Assembly (NCBI GenBank): GCA_017469465.1
Contig: JAFUGH010000059.1
Coordinates: 1 to 39,960 of the forward strand
Origin: Clostridia bacterium
GTDB lineage: Bacteria > Bacillota > Clostridia > TANB77 > UBA1234
DNA length: 39,960 nt
Reading direction: 5' to 3'
Shown here: positions 1-6,237 of the stretch, piece after piece
Layout: each line of letters starts with the position of its first letter
Numbering within the stretch: the stretch's first letter is position 1
The notes under the pieces: model-generated
What the model was told of the DNA's origin: nothing
Seen by the model: the letters and a program-made list of their open reading frames with translations, nothing else
Databases searched by the model: none
Program-made: the position numbers and the translations under genes

Positions 1-169
1 AGGTGTTATTGAATTACCTGCTGGAACAGAAATGGTTATGCCAGGAGATAACGTAACAATGGATATCGAATTAATTACTCCAATTGCTATTGAAAAAGGA
101 TTAAGATTCGCTATTCGTGAAGGTGGAAGAACAGTAGGTTCAGGTGTTGTTGCTGATATATTAGAATAA
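1..169 (+). CDS. tuf: Elongation factor Tu, C-terminal end (partial, 5' truncated by window)
   Basis: The reading frame from base 2 gives the beta-barrel domain 3 end of EF-Tu, with the signature stretches [15 protein letters not shown] and [16 protein letters not shown], then VVADILE and tandem stops (TAA TAA). EF-Tu delivers aminoacyl-tRNA to the ribosome in the cytoplasm. The gene is the prophage integration target: a second, different version of the final codons (GSGIVSEIKE) lies at the other end of the prophage. The last eight codons here are therefore probably phage-derived while everything before about base 132 is host. Reading frame and family are certain; the origin of the final codons is inferred from the att comparison. 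Confidence 0.95.
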   Translation, partial: GVIELPAGTEMVMPGDNVTMDIELITPIAIEKGLRFAIREGGRTVGSGVVADILE

Positions 170-173
170 TAAA
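132..173 (+). other. attL: attL: prophage left attachment site in tuf 3' end
   Basis: This 42-nt stretch aligns without gaps to 39820-39861 with 34 matches. The first 10 bases (CAGTAGGTTC) are identical, then GGT after one mismatch, and the last 11 (AGAATAATAAA) are identical. Outside this block the flanks diverge. The 10-13 bp block is the likely crossover core, placed inside the VGSG codons of EF-Tu. The adjacent tyrosine integrase supports the call. The exact crossover point cannot be fixed without an empty site. Confidence 0.8.
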
Positions 174-179
174 CATAGT

Positions 180-222
180 AATAGCAAGGGTTACAGAGAA
201 TTGTAACACCTTGCTATTTTTG
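180..222 (+). terminator. Phage-borne tuf terminator (bidirectional tuf/int)
   Basis: Stem 180-189 (AATAGCAAGG) pairs with 209-218 (CCTTGCTATT), the inner stem 190-195/202-207 (GTTACA/TGTAAC) closes a GAGAAT loop, and a T run follows. It lies on the phage side of attL, so the phage seems to supply tuf with a replacement terminator. It also separates tuf from the convergent integrase gene. Confidence 0.85.
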
Positions 223-226
223 TTAT

Positions 227-250
227 TAGCCACTATTTAGCCAATCAGTT
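227..250 (+). repeat. Direct repeat L, candidate integrase arm-type site
   Basis: A 24-nt block built from TAGCCACT and TAGCCAAT 12 nt apart recurs at 39697-39720 with only two mismatches, in the same orientation. Each copy lies about 95-125 nt inside an att core. That is the geometry expected of arm sites bound by the N-terminal domain of a lambda-type integrase. It overlaps the integrase stop codon. Confidence 0.6.
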
Positions 251-1396
251 TATTATAAAATCCATTTTTTTAATACTATCCGATTTATTTTCAGGGATAG
301 CTTCAAGATATATTTCTGTTATTTTTATACTGCTGTGTCCCATTAGTTCTTTTAATGTAATTAGATCACAGCCATTTGCTAACATTAAGGTTGCAAATGT
401 ATGTCGAAGATCATGGAATTTCCTATAACGAATATTAGCATTTTTTAATTTTCTTTGCCATACTTTTAACAGGTTTTTATTACATATATATGTGTTTTGT
501 TTACTTGGAAATACCATTGTGTTTGTTCGTTCTTTATTTATAAGCATATTGTAAACTGTATCATTCATTGGTATGGTTCTTATTGAATTATGACTCTTTG
601 GAGTTGATATTCTTAAACTATATGTTCTTTTATGTTTCTCATCAAAGTCTGCCGAATTAGTTAAATTGTGCAATACACTTATTGTTCTATTCTTAAAATC
701 TAAATCGCTCCATTGTAATCCTAAAATCTCGCCTTGTCTCATTCCTGTGGCCAAAGCAAAAACAACAATATCCTTATAAGAACTACCTTCAAATTCTTTT
801 AGTATAATTTGTATTTCTTCTTTGGTAAAATAATCAAATTTCATTTTATTTTTCAAAACTTCATCTGCCGAAATTTCTTCTTTTGGTATTGTTACATTAT
901 TACAAGGATTTCTTAAAATATATCCTTCTTTTTCTGCATAAACAAAGAATAAGTGTAATAATTTATGGATTGCTTTTATTCTTTTTGACGACACTTTCTT
1001 TTTTGAATGAACTGCATTTTTCTTTTTTAGTCTTTCATAATATTGCTGTATATGAACTGATTTTAATTCATTTATTGGCCTATTAGATATAATGTCTGTT
1101 TCTATATAATTTCTATACAAGCCTTCATAACTTTCAAAAGTAGATCGCTTAATACTATTCTTTTTATTGTTAAATAACCACTTTGAAAATAATGAAGATA
1201 TAGTTATTACACCTTTGCTTGTTTGCAATCCAAGTTTTAGATCCTGGATGTATTTATCCGCTTTTTCATTTGCTTCATTCATACCTTTTCCATAAAAATT
1301 CTTAAGTATAGGAGAGCCATCTGCAGCGTGGCCAATTACTCTTCTAACTCTATAATATTTATTTCCGTTGATTTCACTATTTGTTTTTACTGCCAT
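245..1396 (-). CDS. int: Tyrosine recombinase / phage integrase
   Basis: A 383-aa site-specific recombinase that would insert and excise the prophage at tuf. The catalytic residues are visible: Arg220 (TGMRQGE), Lys267 candidate, His328 and Arg331 (HDLRHT), His354 (LMGHSS) and Tyr363 (IYLE). An N-terminal arm-binding domain (residues 1-60) and a SAM-like core-binding domain (about 65-165) precede the catalytic domain. The start chosen is ATG at 1394-1396, with GGAGG 8 nt upstream; the same frame stays open further upstream but lacks a ribosome site. The gene ends against attL. It lies downstream of a 10-bp inverted repeat at 1490-1530 and a 15-bp site shared with the Xis-like gene. Confidence 0.95.
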   Translation of the reverse strand: MAVKTNSEINGNKYYRVRRVIGHAADGSPILKNFYGKGMNEANEKADKYIQDLKLGLQTSKGVITISSLFSKWLFNNKKNSIKRSTFESYEGLYRNYIETDIISNRPINELKSVHIQQYYERLKKKNAVHSKKKVSSKRIKAIHKLLHLFFVYAEKEGYILRNPCNNVTIPKEEISADEVLKNKMKFDYFTKEEIQIILKEFEGSSYKDIVVFALATGMRQGEILGLQWSDLDFKNRTISVLHNLTNSADFDEKHKRTYSLRISTPKSHNSIRTIPMNDTVYNMLINKERTNTMVFPSKQNTYICNKNLLKVWQRKLKNANIRYRKFHDLRHTFATLMLANGCDLITLKELMGHSSIKITEIYLEAIPENKSDSIKKMDFIIN

Positions 1397-1489
1397 AAAA
1401 AAACCTCCATTTTTCTTTGAATAACACTTGAAAAATGAAGACATTTTGTATATAATACAAATGTATTCACTTTCGAGTGTGTACGCTTT

Positions 1490-1537
1490 GGATAATGTGT
1501 GTCGTGTCGCAAACTTGAAACACATTATCCTTTTTTT
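1490..1537 (+). promoter_or_regulatory. Inverted repeat upstream of integrase
   Basis: GGATAATGTG (1490-1499) and CACATTATCC (1521-1530) are perfect inverted arms 21 nt apart, followed on the plus strand by a T run. On the minus strand, the direction of cI and int transcription, no U run follows. It is therefore either a terminator for plus-strand transcripts or an operator/attenuator between the lysogeny gene and int. The left arm overlaps the 15-bp site at 1497-1511. Confidence 0.45.
1497..1511 (-). promoter_or_regulatory. 15-bp element shared with the Xis-like gene leader
   Basis: Read on the minus strand (the direction of int) this is TGCGACACGACACAC, identical over 15 nt to 3109-3123 on the plus strand. 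Both lie upstream of a recombination-related gene in the same orientation relative to transcription, and both are followed by ATTAT. It contains two direct GACAC units, the half-site of the repressor operators. Confidence 0.5.
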
Positions 1538-2054
1538 ATCTTTCATTTACAATTACTTCTCCATCAAAAGTCATATAAATAATTTGTAATTGATTATTAT
1601 ATTCTGCATAAAAAGTTGAATTTACAGTTCCACCAAAACTATTTTCTGCAGCAACATTTCCTTGAACTTTATATATTTGATTTTCTTCATCATAAACTGC
1701 TTGTTGATTTGAAAATTTTGCAGTTTGTGGTACTTTTAATCTGTTTTTTACAACTTGTTCTGTGGTAGCATATAAAGTCCATTTTGTATCTTCAATATTC
1801 TTTTGTTTTTCCTTTTCAGCTTTTTCAGCTTCCTTTTGTTCATTGTTAGGCTCTTCTTCCTGGACATTGTTTTCAATAACAATATTTTCTTCTATATTAT
1901 TAATAGAAGAAACTTGTTCTTCTTTTGGTGCAAATACATCTGTTATTAATCCATAAATGATTGCAATAACTATTAACCAAAAATACCATTTTTTAATAAT
2001 ACATTTTGGATTTGATTTTATATCTTGAATTTGTTTTGAAAAATAATCCTTCAT
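1536..2054 (-). CDS. Membrane-anchored lysogeny-module protein
   Basis: 172 aa. A basic N-terminus (about 1-22) is followed by one transmembrane helix (about 24-41, WYFWLIVIAIIYGLITDVF), then a low-complexity acidic/Lys linker (about 45-88). The C-terminal folded domain (about 90-172) contains VKNRLKVPQTAKF, resembling the 'LKxPSTAKF' module found in many small phage and mobile-element proteins. The C-terminal domain is probably extracellular by the positive-inside rule. It shares the leftward operon with cI (12-nt gap) and has GGAG before its ATG. Superinfection exclusion is a reasonable guess from location only; no function is shown by the sequence. Confidence 0.8.
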   Translation of the reverse strand: MKDYFSKQIQDIKSNPKCIIKKWYFWLIVIAIIYGLITDVFAPKEEQVSSINNIEENIVIENNVQEEEPNNEQKEAEKAEKEKQKNIEDTKWTLYATTEQVVKNRLKVPQTAKFSNQQAVYDEENQIYKVQGNVAAENSFGGTVNSTFYAEYNNQLQIIYMTFDGEVIVNER

Positions 2055-2066
2055 AATAACTCCTTT

Positions 2067-2663
2067 CTATTTAAAAGCACTTTTATTTTCTGCTCTTATA
2101 ATTTTTCCATAAAATTTTACTTCGTTTGTTTTTTCAACTGGGTAATATGGATTCATTGCTTGTAATTCATAATAATCTTCTAATTTAATTACTTTTCTGA
2201 TCATAACAATATCATTATTTAAAATCAAACAAGTTTGACCAGATTGAAAATTAAAATTAGTGGCCACGATTGCAATATCATCTATTCCTAACAAAGGGGA
2301 CATAGAATTATCATGTATTTGCAAAGCAAAAGATGAATCAGGTATGTTTTCATTTAATGTAATTGTTTTTAAAAAGTATTTTTTTAATGAATTATCAAAG
2401 CTATTTTCAAAATCTGATAATAAAGGAATTGTAATGGAATAATTTTTTGATTCGCTTTCTGTGTCTTCCATGCACATTAAATAAGAAGGAGAAACTTTAA
2501 AAAGTTTAGAAAGAGTTTCAATAGTGCTTCTCTTCATATTTTTCACTTCATTTTTTTCATATTTCCTAATAGCAGACTTCTGTACACCAATATGCTTTCC
2601 AAGTTCTTCTTGTGTTAATCCATTGGCGAGACGAAGCTGTTTAATTCTTTCACCCATATTCAT
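2067..2663 (-). CDS. CI-like repressor (XRE HTH + S24 peptidase fold)
   Basis: 198 aa. An XRE helix-turn-helix occupies residues 4-65 (LTQEELGKHIGVQKSAIRKYE) and a LexA/S24 domain about 85-198. The Ser120/Lys157 dyad (DNSMSP and IRKV) has the 37-residue spacing of LexA and UmuD. The linker between HTH and Ser120 contains no glycine, so the usual Ala-Gly or Cys-Gly cleavage bond is missing. RecA-driven self-cleavage may therefore not work as in lambda, or it may cut elsewhere. It should hold lysogeny by binding the GTGTC/GACAC sites in 2685-3072. The start has AGGAGGTG upstream. Confidence 0.92.
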   Translation of the reverse strand: MNMGERIKQLRLANGLTQEELGKHIGVQKSAIRKYEKNEVKNMKRSTIETLSKLFKVSPSYLMCMEDTESESKNYSITIPLLSDFENSFDNSLKKYFLKTITLNENIPDSSFALQIHDNSMSPLLGIDDIAIVATNFNFQSGQTCLILNNDIVMIRKVIKLEDYYELQAMNPYYPVEKTNEVKFYGKIIRAENKSAFK

Positions 2664-2684
2664 ATGTGTACACCTCCTAAAATT

Positions 2685-2745
2685 AGTGTCTTAATATTAT
2701 CATATTTTAAACATTTTTACAAGTATTTTTAAAAAAGTGTCTTAA
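2685..2745. promoter_or_regulatory. Operator half-sites AGTGTCTTAA (x2)
   Basis: AGTGTCTTAA occurs at 2685-2694 and at 2736-2745. The same decamer begins the full palindrome at 2805. These two copies lack a good GACAC partner, so they are probably weaker repressor sites between the divergent promoters. Confidence 0.55.
2694..2722 (-). promoter_or_regulatory. Leftward promoter for cI (PRM-like)
   Basis: On the minus strand TTGTAA (2717-2722) and TAATAT (2694-2699) are separated by 17 nt, with a TG extension before the -10. The operator half-site GTGTC (2686-2690) lies directly downstream of the -10, suggesting autoregulation. Confidence 0.6.
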
Positions 2746-2771
2746 AAATTTAAAAATTTTTTAAAAAAACC

Positions 2772-2798
2772 TTGACAATATATTTTTATTGTTATAAT
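2772..2798 (+). promoter_or_regulatory. Early rightward promoter (PR-like)
   Basis: TTGACA (2772-2777) and an extended -10 TGTTATAAT (TATAAT at 2793-2798) with a 15-nt spacer. It is immediately followed by the palindromic operator at 2805-2821, so repressor would block initiation of the early operon. Confidence 0.75.
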
Positions 2799-2804
2799 AT
2801 TTAA

Positions 2805-2821
2805 GTGTCTTAATCAGACAC
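2805..2821. promoter_or_regulatory. Palindromic repressor operator O1
   Basis: GTGTCTTAATCAGACAC: 5-bp inverted arms separated by 7 bp, just downstream of the early -10. The same arms and spacing recur at 3056-3072. Binding by CI or the Cro-like protein is inferred. Confidence 0.7.
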
Positions 2822-2845
2822 CAAAAAAGAAAGGAGGAAAAACAT

Positions 2846-3064
2846 ATGAACATCAATGCTTTAAGGTCAAAAATGGCTTTATACGGAGACAATGGAGGAG
2901 ACTTGGCCAAATATTTAAAAATATCAAGAACAACATTATCTAGCAAAATGAATGAAACAAACGGAGCAGAGTTCACACAAGGAGAAATACAGAAGATAAA
3001 GGAAAGATACAACTTAAACAGCAAGGAAGTAGATGAAATTTTTTTTGATGAAAAAGTGTCCTAA
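2846..3064 (+). CDS. Cro-like small DNA-binding regulator
   Basis: 72 aa, first gene of the rightward operon, ribosome site AAAGGAGG. Residues 17-40 (GGDLAKYLKISRTTLSSKMN) form a helix-turn-helix of the type seen in Cro-like DUF739 regulators. It is predicted to compete with CI for the GTGTC/GACAC operators and commit to lytic growth. Its 3' end overlaps a second copy of the operator (3056-3072). The Cro role is inferred from position and HTH. Confidence 0.82.
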   Translation: MNINALRSKMALYGDNGGDLAKYLKISRTTLSSKMNETNGAEFTQGEIQKIKERYNLNSKEVDEIFFDEKVS

Positions 3065-3072
3065 AAAGACAC
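3056..3072. promoter_or_regulatory. Palindromic operator O2 at end of cro-like gene
   Basis: GTGTCCTAAAAAGACAC has the same 5-7-5 arms and spacing as O1 and overlaps the stop region of the cro-like gene. It may control read-through or a weak promoter for the Xis-like gene, or act as a looping site. Confidence 0.6.
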
Positions 3073-3085
3073 GAAAGGAGAAAAA

Positions 3086-3193
3086 ATGAAAGGTATTAAA
3101 AATAAAAATGCGACACGACACACTATTATAAGGAGGAAATCAAAATGGAAGAATGGGTTTCTTTACAAGAATTTATGCGAAGAAAAAAGGTAG
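3086..3193 (+). CDS. Possible 35-aa leader peptide
   Basis: ATG at 3086 has GAAAGGAG upstream and gives a basic 35-aa frame that runs into the next gene in another phase. It spans the 15-bp element (3109-3123). No family is recognised; it could be a translational coupling leader or chance. Confidence 0.25.
   Translation: MKGIKNKNATRHTIIRRKSKWKNGFLYKNLCEEKR
3109..3123 (+). promoter_or_regulatory. 15-bp element in the leader of the Xis-like gene
   Basis: TGCGACACGACACAC, identical to the minus-strand site at 1497-1511 upstream of int, 22 nt before the ATG of the next gene and just before its ribosome site. Confidence 0.5.
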
Positions 3194-3402
3194 GCAAAGA
3201 AGTAGCTTTTCAGTTATTAGCAACTGGCAAATATGAATATGAAAAAACTGAAGGCGGACATTACAAAATAAAACTTGGCGGAGACACTATCAGCAAAGAA
3301 GCGTACGAAAAAGAAAAAGAAAGAAGAATCCAAGCAGAAACAAAGCTTGAAATGCTAAAGAAAATATTAAATGAAGGAGTGAATACAAATGAAATTTATT
3401 AA
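3145..3402 (+). CDS. Excisionase-like small HTH protein
   Basis: 85 aa, ribosome site AAGGAGGAAATCAAA. The N-terminal half (WVSLQEFMRRKKVGKEVAFQ) resembles the MerR-type winged helix of Xis/HTH_17 proteins; the second half (about 50-78) is a charged coiled coil. As an excisionase it would bend att DNA with Int. It shares a 15-bp upstream element with int, which fits joint control, but a general early regulator is also possible. Confidence 0.6.
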   Translation: MEEWVSLQEFMRRKKVGKEVAFQLLATGKYEYEKTEGGHYKIKLGGDTISKEAYEKEKERRIQAETKLEMLKKILNEGVNTNEIY

Positions 3403-3616
3403 AAATATTATTGAATTTATGTTAGGAACATCAATTATATGGCTTCCAATATTGGCCACTATAATTGCAGAAAAATTATCAGAAATAATAACTATGGATA
3501 TGATTATGACAGTTGTCTATATCTCAATACCAGTACTAATTATTATTTTAATTAGAATGGAAATCCAAGAAGCGAAAGCAGAAAGGAGAAGAAAAAGACA
3601 TGGACAAATTAGATAA
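3389..3616 (+). CDS. Small two-helix membrane protein
   Basis: 75 aa with two hydrophobic segments (about 8-26 and 36-55) and a very basic tail (KAERRRKRHGQ). It overlaps the previous gene by 14 nt and has GAAGGAG upstream. No family is recognised. An early membrane protein could affect superinfection or host physiology; this is inference only. Confidence 0.7.
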   Translation: MKFIKNIIEFMLGTSIIWLPILATIIAEKLSEIITMDMIMTVVYISIPVLIIILIRMEIQEAKAERRRKRHGQIR

Positions 3617-3701
3617 ATGCTACATATGGCACATTATAACATTGGCAACAATGAAATATAAATTAAGAAAATTGAAAGGAGGTAAAAAGTATGTTAGGTA
3701 A
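3600..3701 (+). CDS. Hypothetical 33-aa basic peptide
   Basis: ATG at 3600 overlaps the end of the preceding gene, with AGGAG about 8 nt upstream. It encodes a Lys-rich 33-aa peptide ending just inside the next gene (11-nt overlap). It may serve only for translational coupling. Confidence 0.4.
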   Translation: MDKLDKCYIWHIITLATMKYKLRKLKGGKKYVR

Positions 3702-3990
3702 GCACTCTGAAGAAGGTCAAACTATTAAAAGACTCCAAGAAACAATTGATTTAAAGGACAAAGAAATCACAGACATTAAAAGGGAATGTGCAGATCAATT
3801 CAAAAAGATTAGAGATTTATGTTTTGCAAACGAATATGGCGGAAAAAATGACAAAAGTGCAAAATTAAGAAAAATCTATGAAATTGCAGCAGACAACTTT
3901 TCAGCAATAATTGAAGACCTGGTAATATCTGATAGTACAGATATAGCAAAAATAATAGAACTACCAACCAACCGCAAAGTAAGTAAATAG
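3691..3990 (+). CDS. Hypothetical coiled-coil early protein
   Basis: 99 aa with a perfect ribosome site (AAAGGAGG). Residues 10-45 form a charged coiled coil, followed by a helical C-terminus. No recognisable catalytic motif. Part of the early operon. Confidence 0.75.
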   Translation: MLGKHSEEGQTIKRLQETIDLKDKEITDIKRECADQFKKIRDLCFANEYGGKNDKSAKLRKIYEIAADNFSAIIEDLVISDSTDIAKIIELPTNRKVSK

Positions 3991-4014
3991 TTCTATAAAA
4001 ATATTTATATAAAT

Positions 4015-4044
4015 ACTTTCTATTTGTATTTTAACATAGAAAGT
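4015..4044. promoter_or_regulatory. Inverted repeat in intergenic gap
   Basis: ACTTTCTAT (4015-4023) and ATAGAAAGT (4036-4044) are perfect 9-bp arms around a 12-nt AT-rich loop, in the 70-nt gap before the 67-aa gene. No T run follows, so an RNA hairpin or protein-binding site is likelier than a terminator. Confidence 0.4.
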
Positions 4045-4060
4045 TAGAAAGGACAAGAGG

Positions 4061-4264
4061 ATGGACAGAATTTTTTACAATATGAATGGAAATTCTTATT
4101 ACATTCTATTTGGTGGAAAAGGCAAACGCTCTTTTCTATGTAAAATAAACGACAATGGATGTGCTCAATATGTAATCTGTGCCATATTAGAAGAAAATTC
4201 TTGGTGGCAAGGAAATTATTATGAAAGCTTTGAAGAAGCTTATGAAGATTGGAGGAAAAATTAA
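4061..4264 (+). CDS. Hypothetical small phage protein
   Basis: 67 aa, preceded by AAAGGACAAGAGG. Rich in aromatics (SWWQGNYYESFEEAYEDW), a pattern common in small early phage proteins of unknown role. Its 3' end contains the ribosome site of the Gp157 gene. Confidence 0.7.
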   Translation: MDRIFYNMNGNSYYILFGGKGKRSFLCKINDNGCAQYVICAILEENSWWQGNYYESFEEAYEDWRKN

Positions 4265-4265
4265 A

Positions 4266-4754
4266 ATGAGTAATTTATACGAATTAACAAACAATTATGA
4301 AACAGTTTTAAATATGTTATATGACGAGGATGTAGATGAGCAAATGATCCTTGATACATTAGAATCTATTGAAGGAGAAATTGAAGACAAAGCAGATGGA
4401 TATGCAAAAATTATAAAAGAATTAGAAGCAAAGAAAAATGCTAGAAAAGAAGAAGCAAAAAGATTAACGGAAAGTGCAAAAGTATTTGAAAATAGAGTGA
4501 ATACATTAAAACAAAACTTATTTAATGCAATGAAACAAACAGGAAAAACAAAATTTGCAACAGATTTATTTACATTTAATATAGCAAAAAATGGCGGAAA
4601 ACAAACACTTACTATTGATGGAGAAGTTCCTGAAGAATATACAAAAACTATTATTGAAAATGATAATGACAAAATTAGGGCAGACTTGGAAGCAGGAAAA
4701 GAATTACCTTTTGCTCACCTAGAGCCAAGAGGAGAAAGTTTGAGGATTAAATAA
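4266..4754 (+). CDS. Siphovirus Gp157-like protein
   Basis: 162 aa, start ATG at 4266 with GGAGG upstream (an in-frame upstream ATG lacks one). The N-terminal half is a long charged helix (about 30-95, with KRLTESAKVFENRVNTLKQ), and the C-terminal half is a beta-rich domain ending EPRGESLRIK. This matches the Gp157 family of siphophages, which sits next to recombination/replication genes; older literature links it to phage resistance in Streptococcus. It directly precedes a Sak4-type ATPase. Confidence 0.85.
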   Translation: MSNLYELTNNYETVLNMLYDEDVDEQMILDTLESIEGEIEDKADGYAKIIKELEAKKNARKEEAKRLTESAKVFENRVNTLKQNLFNAMKQTGKTKFATDLFTFNIAKNGGKQTLTIDGEVPEEYTKTIIENDNDKIRADLEAGKELPFAHLEPRGESLRIK

Positions 4755-4921
4755 TGGAACAATATTGTAGTATTTGTGGAAAAGAATTTGAAGGATATGG
4801 CAATAATGCTTATCCAGTAAATAGTGGAAGATGTTGTGATAAATGTAACACATCAGTAGTAGTTCCTAGAAGAATGCAAGATTATGCAAATAAACAAAAA
4901 AAGAAGGAGAGTGAAGAATAA
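4754..4921 (+). CDS. Small zinc-ribbon protein
   Basis: 55 aa. ATG overlaps the previous stop (TAATG) and its own stop overlaps the next ATG in the same way, so the three genes are translationally coupled. CxxC at the N-terminus (YCSIC) and CCxxC (CCDKC) about 20 residues later form a likely Zn site; the C-terminus is basic. Function unknown; small zinc ribbons of this sort commonly accompany phage ATPases. Confidence 0.8.
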   Translation: MEQYCSICGKEFEGYGNNAYPVNSGRCCDKCNTSVVVPRRMQDYANKQKKKESEE

Positions 4922-5568
4922 TGGGAATACCAGTATTAGTTTTAGGAGAAAGTGGATCAGGTAAAAGTTGTTCACTTCGTAATTTCAATAAAGAAGATGT
5001 TGTAATTTATAACATTGCAGGAAAACCATTACCATTTAAAAAACAACTAAACAAAGCTGACAATGTAAATTACACACAAATAAAAAGCAATATGCAAAAA
5101 GGAAATTTCAAAACTTATGTAATAGATGATAGTCAATATTTAATGGCCTTTGAAATGTTCGACAGAGCCAAAGAGTTAGGTTACAACAAATTTACTGATG
5201 TAGCACTTAACTTTAGAGGGTTAGTAGATTTTGTTATAAGAAATACACCTGCAGATGTAATTGTTTATTTCTTACATCATACAGAAACAACAGACACAGG
5301 AAAAATCAAGGCAAAAACAAGCGGAAAAATGCTTGATAACCAACTTACATTAGAAGGATTATTCTCAATAGTATTGCTTTGTAAAACCGACGGCCAAGAG
5401 CATTATTTTGAAACACAAAGTGATGGATATAGCACTTGTAAATCACCAATGGGAATGTTTGATTTGAAAATAGATAATGACTTAAAAATGGTAGATGACA
5501 AGATTAGAGAATATTACGAACTAAACAAGAAGGAGGTAAAACCAAATGAGTCTTCAAAGAAAAATTGA
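4921..5568 (+). CDS. Sak4-like AAA/RecA-type ATPase (single-strand annealing)
   Basis: 215 aa, AAA_24 type. Walker A GESGSGKS at residues 9-16, a Walker B-like VIDDSQ at about 67, then a conserved HHTE motif (about 119-123). It matches phage nucleotide-binding proteins of the Sak4 group, RecA/Rad51-related ATPases that anneal single strands with an SSB partner. A DUF669 SSB lies 0.7 kb downstream and Gp157 just upstream, the usual neighbourhood. Confidence 0.88.
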   Translation: MGIPVLVLGESGSGKSCSLRNFNKEDVVIYNIAGKPLPFKKQLNKADNVNYTQIKSNMQKGNFKTYVIDDSQYLMAFEMFDRAKELGYNKFTDVALNFRGLVDFVIRNTPADVIVYFLHHTETTDTGKIKAKTSGKMLDNQLTLEGLFSIVLLCKTDGQEHYFETQSDGYSTCKSPMGMFDLKIDNDLKMVDDKIREYYELNKKEVKPNESSKKN

Positions 5569-5692
5569 AAGAAATAACCTAAAGAAAGCCTGGAAGAAAC
5601 ATAATGAAGGAGTTGCAAAAAAGTATAGGGCAGACTTCAAAGGATTTTGGCATTGGTACAAAGAGAAGAAAGGAGGTAAATTAAATGGATAA
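5546..5692 (+). CDS. Hypothetical 48-aa basic protein
   Basis: Starts inside the ATPase gene with an excellent ribosome site (AAGGAGG). Highly basic with Trp/Tyr (KGFWHWYKEKK). Overlaps the neighbours at both ends. Possibly nucleic-acid binding by composition; no family recognised. Confidence 0.7.
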   Translation: MSLQRKIERNNLKKAWKKHNEGVAKKYRADFKGFWHWYKEKKGGKLNG

Positions 5693-5825
5693 AGAAGTAT
5701 TATTCGATATATTAAACAATATGAAAGTTGACAATATTAGACATGTAAAAATGGAATGGTACGATGAAGAATATTTAAAAGTATTTGAATATCATCAAAT
5801 AAAAACTAACAAGGAGGATAAATAA
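5685..5825 (+). CDS. Hypothetical 46-aa acidic protein
   Basis: ATG at 5685 with AAAGGAGG upstream, overlapping the previous stop. No motifs recognised. The next gene starts 3 nt after its stop. Confidence 0.65.
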   Translation: MDKEVLFDILNNMKVDNIRHVKMEWYDEEYLKVFEYHQIKTNKEDK

Positions 5826-5827
5826 TT

Positions 5828-6235
5828 ATGGGACTTGATAGGGTATTTTCTACACCAACAATAAATGTAGATCAAGATAAATATGACGAACTAATAAGAA
5901 TACAAACCTTATATAAAGAAAGGATTGATAAAAACATGAAAATAATGATTAGTCAGCCAATGAATGGCAAAACAGAAGAACAAATTAGAAATGAAAGAGC
6001 AAGTTTAGTAAAAGAATTAGAAGAAAAAGGATATGAAGTTATAGATACAATATTTGCTGAAAAAGCACCTGAAGGAGATGCAAGATTATATTATTTAGCA
6101 AAATCAATTGAGGCAATGAGTAAAGTAGATGCAATAATATTTATGCCAGGTTGGGAAAAAGCAAGGGGTTGCAAAATAGAACATGAAATAGCTGTTAAAT
6201 ACAACAAATTTATAAAAGAATTGGAGGAAAAATAA
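5828..6235 (+). CDS. DUF4406 / nucleoside deoxyribosyltransferase-like protein
   Basis: 135 aa. The core starts at about residue 37 with KIMISQPMNGKTEEQI, followed by YYLAKSIEAMSKVDAIIFMPGWEKARGCKIEHEIA. This is the DUF4406 pattern, a Rossmann-like fold related to nucleoside 2-deoxyribosyltransferases, with the conserved GW..ArGC.iE segment. A role in nucleotide metabolism during phage replication is likely from fold only. ATG at 5828 has AAGGAGG; a second ATG at 5936 would start at the conserved core. Confidence 0.85.
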   Translation: MGLDRVFSTPTINVDQDKYDELIRIQTLYKERIDKNMKIMISQPMNGKTEEQIRNERASLVKELEEKGYEVIDTIFAEKAPEGDARLYYLAKSIEAMSKVDAIIFMPGWEKARGCKIEHEIAVKYNKFIKELEEK

Positions 6236-6237
6236 TT

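Noticed and set aside
1397..1546. N-terminal 50-residue extension of the integrase
   Set aside because: The frame is open, but the good GGAGG site precedes ATG 1396 and the extra residues cross regulatory repeats; integrase N-termini start like the shorter form.
4295..4672. Long open frames antisense to real genes (for example 4295-4672, 7742-8083, 27797-28231 minus)
   Set aside because: They lack ribosome sites, have low-complexity Ser/Phe/Leu-rich composition and lie opposite strong family-matching genes.
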